This document shows positions 17,414-25,732 of a stretch of DNA of 64,000 nt, in pieces. Made by a program: the position numbers and the translations under genes. Source of the stretch: Alphaproteobacteria bacterium Ga0077535 (GTDB taxonomy: Bacteria > Pseudomonadota > Alphaproteobacteria > Caulobacterales > Aquidulcibacteraceae); contig LNEK01000042.1 in assembly GCA_001464425.1 (NCBI GenBank), positions 1-64,000 of the forward strand, read 5' to 3'. The notes under the pieces were generated by a model, which worked only from the letters and a program-made list of their open reading frames with translations, had not been told where the DNA came from and did no database searches. Each line of letters opens with the position of its first letter. Position 1 is the stretch's first letter.

Positions 17414-18801
17414 TCGCGATCACCGGCTCTTCCTGGCAGACTTCGCTTCAGCGCTATTGGCGCAGCTGGGGCCTCTGGCTCCTCCTGCTCGTCGCGCCCA
17501 TCGGCGCGCGTTACATGCTGCCGATCAATGGCGACGGCGTGGCGATCGCGATCGGCGGCGAACTCCCGCTGATGACCTCGCCCTTCTTGGGCGTTTCGCT
17601 CGGCATCGTAGTGTCCACCTTGGTGCTGCCAATCGCATGGCTCTACCTGCGCTCTAACACAACGCGCCGCCAACCGTGGCAAGTCGAGGAAGTCACCCCC
17701 GGCTCGCGCGTCGCCATCGCGCTCGGACGCTTCGGCGCCGATGTCATCATCATGCTGGCGATGCTGACGACGCTGACCTTCGCCGGTTGGTTTCTCGGCT
17801 GGCTGCTGATCCCGCCGCGGCCGTTCAATCTCTACGAAATCACCTTGGCGCTTTGGCTCGTCGCAGCGCCTGCCTTGATGGGCCTTGCCGCGCTGCGCAT
17901 CCTGTTCGATGCGCGCCCTCTACTGCGCAGCGGCTTTGGCGACTTTCTCTATTTCGTCTTGTGGATCACCAGCATCGCGCTGCCCGCCACAACGGTAGGT
18001 CAAGTGACGAGCTTCGCGACCAACATGGTCGACTTCGCGGGGTTCGTGACGCCACTGACGTTTGCATCGCCCGCGGGCGCTGACGATTTCGCTATCGGCG
18101 GCATCCGCGCGGAGCAAGGCAATTTGCAGCTCGACGTCATGGCCGGGCTGTTCTCGCCCGGCTACATCCAGTCACGCTTTGCATGGGCCGGCATCGCGGT
18201 CGCGCTCGCAGCGATCGCCGGTTTAATCTACCGGCCGCATCTGGTGCGCCGCCGCGCAGGAAAACCTGGACGCTTCACCGCTTGGCTCAATCCAGGCCCG
18301 CCGCCCAAAGCAATCCCGAACGCACAGCCGGCGCGCGCCGCCGCTCTCGGCTGGGTGAACCTGTTTGTCACGGAGTTCAGGCTCATCGGCGCAGGACGCG
18401 TATTCCTGCTGCTTGCCGGCGGCATCGCCGCACTCGGCGCGTTCATGGACTTCCGCCACGCGGCGAGTCCCGCGGCGCTGCTGCTGCTTGTGTTTGCGCT
18501 CTCCGCACATGCCGGCCGCAGCGAAGCGCGTGGCCTCTTAGCTCTCACCAAGACAACATCTTTCGCACCAATGATGCGGCGCGTGGCGTTCATCGCCGCG
18601 GGCGCGGCGTGGACGACATTACTCGCGCTGCCAGCGCTCGTCCGCGCGCCGTCGCTCGAAACACTTGGTCTTGCTGCAGGCAGCGGCGCGATTGCGGCGC
18701 TCACGGCGAGCGCAATTGCAAGCGTCAGCGGCTCGGCGTTCGCGCCGCGGCTGGTGTTGCTTGTGTTATGGTACGGCTACTTCTCAGCGCCGCCAGGCTA
18801 A
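17410..18801 (+). CDS. ABC exporter membrane subunit (ABC-2 type, inferred)
   Basis: A 463-residue protein with about ten hydrophobic segments, such as LWLLLLVAPIGARYMLP, VIIMLAMLTTLTFAGWFLG and FLLLAGGIAALGAF. No strongly conserved motif is visible, but a polytopic membrane protein overlapping an ABC ATPase gene by 4 nt is almost certainly its permease. A central hydrophilic loop with a Pro-rich stretch (NPGPPPKAIPNAQPARA) separates two membrane halves. The exported substrate is unknown. Its stop overlaps the converging DUF3298-like gene by 4 nt. Confidence 0.75.
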   Translation: MIAITGSSWQTSLQRYWRSWGLWLLLLVAPIGARYMLPINGDGVAIAIGGELPLMTSPFLGVSLGIVVSTLVLPIAWLYLRSNTTRRQPWQVEEVTPGSRVAIALGRFGADVIIMLAMLTTLTFAGWFLGWLLIPPRPFNLYEITLALWLVAAPALMGLAALRILFDARPLLRSGFGDFLYFVLWITSIALPATTVGQVTSFATNMVDFAGFVTPLTFASPAGADDFAIGGIRAEQGNLQLDVMAGLFSPGYIQSRFAWAGIAVALAAIAGLIYRPHLVRRRAGKPGRFTAWLNPGPPPKAIPNAQPARAAALGWVNLFVTEFRLIGAGRVFLLLAGGIAALGAFMDFRHAASPAALLLLVFALSAHAGRSEARGLLALTKTTSFAPMMRRVAFIAAGAAWTTLLALPALVRAPSLETLGLAAGSGAIAALTASAIASVSGSAFAPRLVLLVLWYGYFSAPPG

Positions 18802-19868
18802 GCGACGGGCCGGATCGGCGCCGGCGCGGCGGGATTGAGATAGGCGCGCAGATCAGCCCATGGGATCACGACTTCGGCGCCGCCCATCACATAAGGCGCG
18901 CCGAACGAGTACGGCGGGAAGAGCAGCGTCAGCCCCTCTTCGCCGATTAGCCACAGATGCGGCTTGGTGGCGCTCTCTTGCACATCGCGCTCAGGCGGCG
19001 TGAACCCGTCTTCGCGGAATTGACGCGAAATTTCGCGCACAGCGCGCTGCGTCAAGAACTGCTCCCAGCCCGAGTCAGCGCGGAAGACATCGCCGGCTTC
19101 CAGTGCGCGGCCTTGCTCCATCAACACGGTGACGGCCTTGAACGTGTTGTTGCCGTGCGCCGCGCCGAGCGTGTCGGAGGAAATGTTGAACCGGACCGAG
19201 ATCAGCTCAGGTCCAGCGAAAGCGATCCGATAATCGACCACTTCATTGGTCGCGTCCTCGAGCCGGAACTGCGGCTGTTGCGCGACCAGATCGTTGAAGC
19301 GTTGGATCGCAGGTGTTTGGCGGCCATCGATGCGCGGGAAACGGATGTCGCGGATCACTGCTTCGGGGCCTTCGTCGAGCCCCGATGCGCGCGCTATCTC
19401 GGCGCTGACCGGCGTCGCGTCGACCAATTCCATGCGCTGGAAGGTGTAGCCGCCGATCTCTTGCACCGCTTCGCCGGCTTCTTGCGCGCGGCTGCGGAAG
19501 CGATCTTCAAGGCAGCTCACTTGCTCGGGCGTGAGCGCGCTCTCGGCGTCAAGCACGCCGCAGATCACCCGGGCCGAGTCGCGCCAGCGTTGCTGGTTCT
19601 GCACCAGCAATGCTGCGCCTGCGTCCGAGATGGCGGCGGATTCTGCGACCAAGGTTTCGCGGGCGGTCGTGTCGAGGCTGGCGAGCGTACGATTCGCGCA
19701 CACGTTCTGCGCGAATCCCGCGCTCGGATTGGCGCACGTGTCGAGCGCCACAGCGATGTTCTCCGCCGAGCTCTCTTCGGTCTTGCTGCCATTGCCGTTC
19801 CGGTCGCACCCCGCGAGCGCAATCAGGGCAAAGGATGCGCTGGCGAGACAAAGTGCGCGCAACGGCAT
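18798..19868 (-). CDS. Lipoprotein with DUF3298-like C-terminal domain
   Basis: Start chosen at ATG 19868, which gives a lipoprotein signal peptide (MPLRALCLASASFALIALAG then Cys); the longer in-frame start lacks one. About 356 residues. The N-terminal third contains several cysteines and a pattern like LprI domains (CANRTLASLD...VSCLEDRFRSRA), and the C-terminal part (SVRFNISSDTLGAAHGNNTF, GLTLLFPPYSFGAPYVMGG) matches the DUF3298/RsiV-type fold in which a conserved F-x-P-Y-x-x-G segment occurs. Probably an envelope lipoprotein; role unknown. Confidence 0.78.
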   Translation of the reverse strand: MPLRALCLASASFALIALAGCDRNGNGSKTEESSAENIAVALDTCANPSAGFAQNVCANRTLASLDTTARETLVAESAAISDAGAALLVQNQQRWRDSARVICGVLDAESALTPEQVSCLEDRFRSRAQEAGEAVQEIGGYTFQRMELVDATPVSAEIARASGLDEGPEAVIRDIRFPRIDGRQTPAIQRFNDLVAQQPQFRLEDATNEVVDYRIAFAGPELISVRFNISSDTLGAAHGNNTFKAVTVLMEQGRALEAGDVFRADSGWEQFLTQRAVREISRQFREDGFTPPERDVQESATKPHLWLIGEEGLTLLFPPYSFGAPYVMGGAEVVIPWADLRAYLNPAAPAPIRPVA

Positions 19869-19968
19869 CGTTTTTCCGACCTCCTCATCCCCCATGATTG
19901 ATTTGCCACATTCGCAGGACCACGTCACGGCTCGTCGCGCCATTGGCGCACTTAACCAGATTGAACAA

Positions 19969-21408
19969 ATGCCCGTTTCGGACCGTTATCGACCTGACAC
20001 CTTGTTCGAGAAACTCGGGCCGGAATTCGCCGATCCCGTGGCGGCGGCGCGGTTTCCCCAACACATTCTCCGGAGGCGCAACCAGGCATGGGCGGCGCGC
20101 GTCGGGCTCGACGCGCTCAGTGATGCGGAATGGACTGCGCATTTCGCGCGCTTTGAACCGCTCCCGCAGAACATGAGCCGTCCGCTCGCGATGCGCTATC
20201 ACGGACATCAGTTCAGGAACTATAATCCAGACATCGGCGACGGGCGCGGGTTCCTTTTCGCGCAACTTCGCGATGATCGCGCCCGGTTGCTCGATTTCGG
20301 CACGAAAGGTTCAGGCCAAACGCCGTACTCGCGTCGCGGCGATGGGCGCCTCACGCTAAAGGGCGGCGTCCGCGAAGTGCTGGCGGCGGAGATGCTGGAG
20401 GCGCTCGGCGTCAACACCTCAAAAGCCTTCTCACTGTTTGAAACCGGCGAGCAGCTCATGCGCGGCGATGAGCCCTCGCCAACGCGCTCTTCCGTGCTGG
20501 TGCGCCTGCAGCACAGCCATGTGCGGTTCGGAACTTTCCAGCGCCTCGCCTATTTCGAGCGGCCGGATCTGATCCACCAGCTGATCGAGCATGTCTGCGC
20601 CGCCTATTATCCCCAGCACCTCGATCTCAGCGGCGCGCAACGTGCGGCGGCGATGTTCGGCGAGATCGTGGAAGCGAGCGGGCGGCTTGCCGGCGGCTGG
20701 ATGGGCGCAGGCTTCGTGCACGGCGTGCTCAACACCGACAATCTCAACGTCACCGGCGAAAGCTTCGACTACGGCCCGTGGCGCTTCTTGCCGACAAGCG
20801 ATCCACACTTCACTGCAGCATATTTCGACGAGGGCGGCCTCTACGCCTTCGGGCGTCAGCCGGAGGCGGTCTCCTGGGCGCTGGCGCAACTCGGCGGCGT
20901 GCTTACGCCTGTGTGCCCCGCCACCCTACTCGAAGCCGAACTCGCGCGCTTTGCACCGGCATATCAGGAGGGCCTTCGCGCCACCGTGTTCCGGCGCCTC
21001 GCGATCAAAGAGGGCGCGCTCTCGGCCGACATTGAATTCCTCGCCGACATGTTCGCATGGCTCACCGACACTCAAGCGGGCTGGGACCAATACTTTCATG
21101 ACTGGGTCTGCGGCGGCGCAAGCGCCGACCGTGCGCAACACAGTCCGCAGGCTGCGCTCTATACCGAGCCCGCCTTCACCAAAATCCGCGAAGGCTTGGA
21201 TGCGCGCACTGGCAACCAAGAGCGCCTCAACGCCCCCTATTATCAACAGACCATCCCCGTCACGATGGTGATCGACGAAGTCGAGCGCGTCTGGGCCGCG
21301 ATCGCCGAGCGCGACGATTGGGCGCCCTTCGAAGCGAAGCTAAATGACATCGCCGAGCTAAAAGCCGCGCTCAGCTTCTGTCACGGAGCTGTCGCAGAGC
21401 CGGACTAG
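19969..21408 (+). CDS. selO: Protein adenylyltransferase SelO-like (YdiU family)
   Basis: A pseudokinase-fold enzyme that AMPylates proteins at Ser/Thr/Tyr in response to oxidative stress. Length from ATG 19969 is 479 residues, close to E. coli YdiU. Seen: YHGHQFRNYNPDIGDGRGFL, DFGTKGSGQTPYSRRGDGR (nucleotide loop), LKGGVREVLAAEMLEALGV, SHVRFGTFQ, and GFVHGVLNTDN, the inverted catalytic/Mg-binding segment. An in-frame ATG at 19894 would add 25 residues; neither start has a clear Shine-Dalgarno. Divergent from the DUF3298-like lipoprotein. Confidence 0.92.
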   Translation: MPVSDRYRPDTLFEKLGPEFADPVAAARFPQHILRRRNQAWAARVGLDALSDAEWTAHFARFEPLPQNMSRPLAMRYHGHQFRNYNPDIGDGRGFLFAQLRDDRARLLDFGTKGSGQTPYSRRGDGRLTLKGGVREVLAAEMLEALGVNTSKAFSLFETGEQLMRGDEPSPTRSSVLVRLQHSHVRFGTFQRLAYFERPDLIHQLIEHVCAAYYPQHLDLSGAQRAAAMFGEIVEASGRLAGGWMGAGFVHGVLNTDNLNVTGESFDYGPWRFLPTSDPHFTAAYFDEGGLYAFGRQPEAVSWALAQLGGVLTPVCPATLLEAELARFAPAYQEGLRATVFRRLAIKEGALSADIEFLADMFAWLTDTQAGWDQYFHDWVCGGASADRAQHSPQAALYTEPAFTKIREGLDARTGNQERLNAPYYQQTIPVTMVIDEVERVWAAIAERDDWAPFEAKLNDIAELKAALSFCHGAVAEPD

Positions 21409-21436
21409 GGCTGCGCGAAATGAAGGAGTGTGCGCC

Positions 21437-23473
21437 GTGACTGCCAGCAAGCCGATGCGTGACATGATCGCCAGCCGCCGCGCCGTCCTGGGCGCCATGG
21501 CCGGCGCGCCGCTGCTGAGCTTCGCCGGGTGCGCCACCAGCACGAACCAAACCGCGCTCGGCTTTGTCAGCGTGCCGGCCACCAACGCAGACACCATAAC
21601 GCTGCCGCCCGGCTACAGCTGGCGCGCTGTGATCGGTTGGGGCGATGCGCTGTTTGACACGGTGAGCGCCACGTTCGATCTCAATGCATTGACCCGCGCC
21701 GAGCAAGAGCAACGTTTCGGCTCACACAACGACATGCTGGCTTGGTTTCCCGCCACGCCCACCTTTCCGCAGCCGCGCACCGGCGCGCGCATGATCCTCT
21801 GCGCCAACCACGAATACGTCTCGCTTGAGCTCGCATATCCAAGCCTCCGCGATCCGGGCGCGATCACGCCGGCGCAGGTGGAAGCACTCTACGCCGCGAT
21901 CGGCGTCGGCATTGTCGATCTTGAGCAACGCGCAGAAGGCTGGAGCGTTGTGCGCGGCGCGGCGCCTGGCGACGGGCATAATCGCCGCATCACGCCGTTC
22001 ACCCCGGTTCTGTTCACCGGCCCAGCGGCGCAGCATCCCTGGCTCGTCGCCGCTGCCGCCATCACCAATGCCGCCGAGCCCGATCGCGGCGACAGCGCCC
22101 CCGGCGCCGTGCGCTGCGGCACTGTCGGCAATTGCGCCGGCGGCCAAACGCCGTGGGGCACGTATCTCACCGCGGAAGAAAACTTCGAGGAGGTTTTCGC
22201 CAGCACCGATAGCTTGCCTGCACTTGGCGACGCCTACACCGACGACGCCATCTCGTTTGGCTACGATTCCACCAGGCTGCCGGCATCGATCGTGCCGCGC
22301 CACTTCCGTCTGGCCGAAAATCCGCACGGCCCGTCGCTCTACGGCTGGATCGTCGAGATCGACCCCTACGATCCGCGCTCGACGCCGAAGAAGCGCACCG
22401 CGCTCGGCCGCAAGAAGGCCGAATGCGCCACCACCGCACTGACGCGCGACAGCCGCGTCGCGGTCTACACCGGCGACGACCAGATCAACCAGCACGTCTA
22501 TAAATTCATCAGCCGCGACCGCTTCGATCCGAACAATCGCGCCGCCAACATGGATTTGCTCGATGACGGCGATCTTTACGTCGCCCGCTTCGACGAGAAC
22601 GGCAGCGGCCAATGGCTGGCGATCACGCTCGCCGCCGCTAACGCCGCTGCTGAAACCTCAGGATCTCCGATCCGCTTTCGCGACGAGGCCGATCTCTTGA
22701 TGCGCACGCGCGAGGCCGCACGTCTCCTGGGCGCAACGCCCATGGATCGGCCCGAAGACGTTGAAGCGGTGCGCGATGAAAACTGGCGCGGCCTTGGCCC
22801 CGTGCTGATCGCCTGCACCAAAGGCTATGAGCCCGTGCTTGCCCGGCCGGGCAATCCGCGCAGGCCGAGCCCAACCCCCGACGCTCCCCAGACGAACGCC
22901 GCCGGCCATGTGCTGCAGCTGATGGAAGAGGGCGGCGATTGCGGCGCCGTGCGCTTCCAGTGGGACGTATTCGCCATGGGCGGCGATCCCAACGCCGCCG
23001 CTCTGGTCGCAACCACACGCCGCGGCGCGACCGCTCACGTCTCCACAGCAAACGCGGACGGTAGCGGCGTCGTCAACACCGGCGCGCGCTTCGCCTGCCC
23101 CGATAATCTTCTAATCGATTCCACGCATCGGGTCTGGATCACCACGGACGGCGGCGACGATGTCTTCGCCGATTGCAACGACTCGCTCCTCGTCGCCGAT
23201 ACGCGCGCGCCCGCGCCGCGACCAGTGAACCGCTTTCTCATCGGCCCACTCGGCGCGGAAATCTGCGGCCCGCTCTTGGCGCCGGACGAGCGCGCCTTGT
23301 TCTGCGCCATCCAGCATCCTGGGGCCAACGGCGTAAGCGGCGTCCCCTACAGCCAAACCCGCTGGACTGACGGCGCGCCGCCACCCTCGAACTTCCCCGA
23401 TGGCGGCCAAAGCTGGCCGCGCTCCGCGGTGGTTGTGGTGACGCGCGACGATGGCGGCCGCATCGGCGACTGA
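21437..23473 (+). CDS. PhoX family (DUF839) alkaline phosphatase-like protein, Tat-exported
   Basis: About 678 residues from GTG 21437, preceded by AAGGAG at 21423-21428. The N-terminus has a twin-arginine signal (ASRRAVLGAMAGAPLLSFAG followed by Cys, possibly also lipidated). The body is the DUF839/PhoX beta-propeller: WGDALFD, NHEYVS, GNCAGGQTPWGTYLTAEENFEE, YGWIVEIDPYDP, and VAVYTGDD, the conserved Ca/Fe-binding residues of PhoX. PhoX enzymes hydrolyse phosphate monoesters in the periplasm; many DUF839 members are uncharacterised, so phosphatase activity is inferred. No Pho box was found upstream. Confidence 0.88.
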   Translation: MTASKPMRDMIASRRAVLGAMAGAPLLSFAGCATSTNQTALGFVSVPATNADTITLPPGYSWRAVIGWGDALFDTVSATFDLNALTRAEQEQRFGSHNDMLAWFPATPTFPQPRTGARMILCANHEYVSLELAYPSLRDPGAITPAQVEALYAAIGVGIVDLEQRAEGWSVVRGAAPGDGHNRRITPFTPVLFTGPAAQHPWLVAAAAITNAAEPDRGDSAPGAVRCGTVGNCAGGQTPWGTYLTAEENFEEVFASTDSLPALGDAYTDDAISFGYDSTRLPASIVPRHFRLAENPHGPSLYGWIVEIDPYDPRSTPKKRTALGRKKAECATTALTRDSRVAVYTGDDQINQHVYKFISRDRFDPNNRAANMDLLDDGDLYVARFDENGSGQWLAITLAAANAAAETSGSPIRFRDEADLLMRTREAARLLGATPMDRPEDVEAVRDENWRGLGPVLIACTKGYEPVLARPGNPRRPSPTPDAPQTNAAGHVLQLMEEGGDCGAVRFQWDVFAMGGDPNAAALVATTRRGATAHVSTANADGSGVVNTGARFACPDNLLIDSTHRVWITTDGGDDVFADCNDSLLVADTRAPAPRPVNRFLIGPLGAEICGPLLAPDERALFCAIQHPGANGVSGVPYSQTRWTDGAPPPSNFPDGGQSWPRSAVVVVTRDDGGRIGD

Positions 23474-23517
23474 GCGGTTGCGGCCCGCGCTGCGTTTCCT
23501 GTAGCTCTGGACCCCGA

Positions 23518-23594
23518 GGCCCCGTAGCTCAGCTGGATAGAGCAGGTCCGTCCTAAGGACACGGTCGGGAGTTCGAATCTCTCCGGGGTCGCCA
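23518..23594 (+). tRNA. tRNA-Arg (anticodon CCT)
   Basis: A complete 77-nt cloverleaf: acceptor GGCCCCG paired with CGGGGTC (one G-T), D arm GCTCAGCTGGATAGAGC, anticodon loop GTCCTAA with anticodon CCT closed by a stem of four pairs, T arm GGGAG-TTCGAAT-CTCTC, discriminator G and genomically encoded CCA. Reads AGG codons. No integrase or att-like duplication was seen next to it. Confidence 0.97.
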
Positions 23595-23689
23595 CGCATC
23601 GCCGCTCATCACAGCACCTCGCGGAAACAATGATCGCGCCGCGCGTTAAGTCGCCAGAGCGCGGAAATCATCCGCAAGAGGAACAGAAC

Positions 23690-23893
23690 ATGCGAGGTCT
23701 TGAGGTAACGGCGGTCGTGCTGATCGCAGTGATGATGTTGGGACCGCTGGCGCTTGCGCCGGCTTACGGCCCGTACGTCGAACCCGGGACGGCCGCGGAA
23801 GTCAACGAAGCCACTACGCCGCTCGAAGAAGGCTCAACGCCTATCGAGGGCGACACGCCAGAGACAGCGCCTGCGACCAACACCGCCGGCTAA
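23690..23893 (+). CDS. Small hypothetical membrane/secreted protein, 67 aa
   Basis: Start chosen at ATG 23690 (MRGLEVTAVVLIAVMMLGPL) with AGAGG about 9 nt upstream. A single hydrophobic segment (residues 6-23) is followed by a Thr/Glu/Pro-rich, acidic tail (EVNEATTPLEEGSTPIEG). It may be a signal-anchored small protein. No family recognised. It ends 2 bp before the stop of the converging TonB-like gene. Confidence 0.6.
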   Translation: MRGLEVTAVVLIAVMMLGPLALAPAYGPYVEPGTAAEVNEATTPLEEGSTPIEGDTPETAPATNTAG

Positions 23894-23894
23894 C

Positions 23895-25046
23895 TCACTC
23901 CGAGCGGAACACCAGCGGCACGCGCACTTGGGCGCCTACCGTTGTGCGTCCGTCCGGAAATTGCCGCGCCGCACGGAACACGCGTGAGAGACGCATCGCC
24001 GCTTGGCCGAACCCTTGGCCAGGCGGATCTTCCTCGATGATCACGCAATCGAGCCGCGTGTTGCGCTGCACGACACAGTTCAGCGTCACACGCCCATCGA
24101 GCCGGCTTTGCAGCGCGCGCCGCGGATAGTGGCGGCCGAAATCGCCCGCGCTCGGCCGCTGCGTGAACGGCACTTCCGAAAGCGTCACCACCGGCCCGAC
24201 CGGCGCTTCTTCGGTCTGGCCGATCGCCGCAAGCACATCGAACCGAATCGTGAGCGGCGTCTCATAACTGAAGTCCGCCGGGTTCGGCGGAAAGCGCGCG
24301 CCCATCGCAACACGCATCGCCTCGCTCAGCACGGCATCGTTTTGCACGTCCGCCTCAACGATGCGCGCGCTCTCCACTGCACCCGAGGCATCGACACGCA
24401 CGAACAGCGTCACCGTCACATCGCGGCGCAGCGCCAGAATTTCCGGCGTCAGGTTCGGCGACGCCATCGAGAGCGGCGGCACCGGCCGGCCGGCGTTACG
24501 GCCCGGCGGAAAAATCACGCGATACTGGCCGCCATACGGCGCAGTGCGGCCGCGCCATTCAGTCGGCCACGTCGCGGCGCCGACCAGCCGGCGCGCTTCG
24601 GCGCCGTAGCCAACGTCACGCGCACTCTCGCGCAGCACCCGGATATCGCTGGCTTTGCCATTGGCGCCGACGGTGAACTCAATATCGGCATAGCCCGAGA
24701 GCATCGTCGCCTGCATCGCTTCACTGATGACGGGCCGCGGGATCGAAACCGGCCGCACCAGCAGGCGATCCTGGTCATCGAGGCCCGGCCATTCTTCGTC
24801 CGCAACATCGGCAGCAGTTGGCGCGTCCGCTGGCAGTGACGAGTCAGGACGTGTCGCGAAATACACCGCAACGAGCGCGATCAACGCCAACACCGCGCCG
24901 ATGGCGGCGGCGATGCGCCAGTCCACACGTGGCCCAGCCGCCGATTGCGCCGGCGCTTCTGGTGCAGGCGGTTCGGGCGGAGGCGGCGCCGGTGGCGGCT
25001 CGGGCGGCGGCGCTGGCGCTTGCGGCTCTTCGTCAGTCGAACTCAT
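23895..25046 (-). CDS. TonB-like protein with repeated TonB C-terminal domains
   Basis: Start chosen at ATG 25046 (MSSTDEEPQAPAPPPEPPPA); about 383 residues. A cytoplasmic Pro-rich N-terminus leads to one transmembrane helix (IAAAIGAVLALIALVAVYFA), then three segments resembling the TonB_C fold, each with the pattern Y-P-x-x-A ... G-x-V/V-x-F-x-V-x-x-x-G ... : ISEAMQATMLSGYADIEFTV, ALRRDVTVTLFVRVDASGAV, and the best one HYPRRALQSRLDGRVTLNCV. Single-copy TonB proteins energise outer-membrane receptors; the multi-domain form here is unusual and its partner is unknown. Confidence 0.75.
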   Translation of the reverse strand: MSSTDEEPQAPAPPPEPPPAPPPPEPPAPEAPAQSAAGPRVDWRIAAAIGAVLALIALVAVYFATRPDSSLPADAPTAADVADEEWPGLDDQDRLLVRPVSIPRPVISEAMQATMLSGYADIEFTVGANGKASDIRVLRESARDVGYGAEARRLVGAATWPTEWRGRTAPYGGQYRVIFPPGRNAGRPVPPLSMASPNLTPEILALRRDVTVTLFVRVDASGAVESARIVEADVQNDAVLSEAMRVAMGARFPPNPADFSYETPLTIRFDVLAAIGQTEEAPVGPVVTLSEVPFTQRPSAGDFGRHYPRRALQSRLDGRVTLNCVVQRNTRLDCVIIEEDPPGQGFGQAAMRLSRVFRAARQFPDGRTTVGAQVRVPLVFRSE

Positions 25047-25062
25047 GCGGCACTCGCCTACA

Positions 25063-25626
25063 CTAGACTTGCCGGCGCCGGAAGCATTGGGCGCTGTGAT
25101 CGTTGACGATCCCGACCGCCTGCATCCAGGCATAGACGATCGTCGGCCCCACGAACTTGAAGCCGCGCTTCTTTAGGTCCTTCGATATCTGCTCCGAGAG
25201 CGGCGTCCACGCGGGTACGGTTTTGCCGTCGCCCTTCAGCACTTTGCCGCCGGTGAAGCTCCAACAAAAGTCCGCGAAATCCTCGCCGCGTTCGGCCATC
25301 TCACAATAAATGCGCGCCCCGGAAATCGTCGCTTCGATCTTGGCGCGAGCGCGGATGATGCCGGGATCTGCCATCAGCCGGACGATGTCCTTCTCCCCGA
25401 AGCGCGCCACCTTCGCCGGCTCAAAGCCCTTGAACGCTTTGCGGAACGCCTCTCGCTTCCTCAGCACCGTGATCCAAGCGAGCCCCGCCTGAAATCCCTC
25501 GAGCGAGAGCATCTCCCACAACATACGGGGGTCATGCTGCGGCGCGCCCCACTCCTCGTCGTGGTAGGCGACATAGAGCGGATCATCGCCGCACCAGGCG
25601 CAGCGTTTCAGCGAAGCTTTGATCAT
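25063..25626 (-). CDS. tag: DNA-3-methyladenine glycosylase I
   Basis: Tag, 187 residues, base-excision repair enzyme removing 3-methyladenine. Seen: RCAWCGDDPLYVAYHDEEWG (zinc-binding Cys and the conserved YHDEEWG), LEGFQAGLAWITVLRKREAF, FVGPTIVYAWMQAVGIVNDH with the C-terminal His of the zinc site (the later Cys in QCF also fits). It stands alone, 16 bp downstream of the tonB-like gene on the same strand, and is divergent from ggt. Confidence 0.95.
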   Translation of the reverse strand: MIKASLKRCAWCGDDPLYVAYHDEEWGAPQHDPRMLWEMLSLEGFQAGLAWITVLRKREAFRKAFKGFEPAKVARFGEKDIVRLMADPGIIRARAKIEATISGARIYCEMAERGEDFADFCWSFTGGKVLKGDGKTVPAWTPLSEQISKDLKKRGFKFVGPTIVYAWMQAVGIVNDHSAQCFRRRQV

Positions 25627-25732
25627 GCGCTCCCGCTTAGCGCGCTTCGCATCTGCGGCGCCAGATGGGCTTTGCTTGCTCGGGGCGAGCGCACCTGTTT
25701 GAGTGGCGCCTCGGGATTGAGGGAGAGCCGCG

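Noticed and set aside
19531-19968. N-terminal extension of SelO to 625 residues
   Set aside because: Overlaps antisense almost all of the start region of the DUF3298-like lipoprotein gene, and the extra residues are Ser/Ala/Arg-rich.
23518-23594. tRNA-Arg as an integration site for a genomic island
   Set aside because: No integrase and no second copy of the tRNA 3' end were found nearby; flanking genes look chromosomal.
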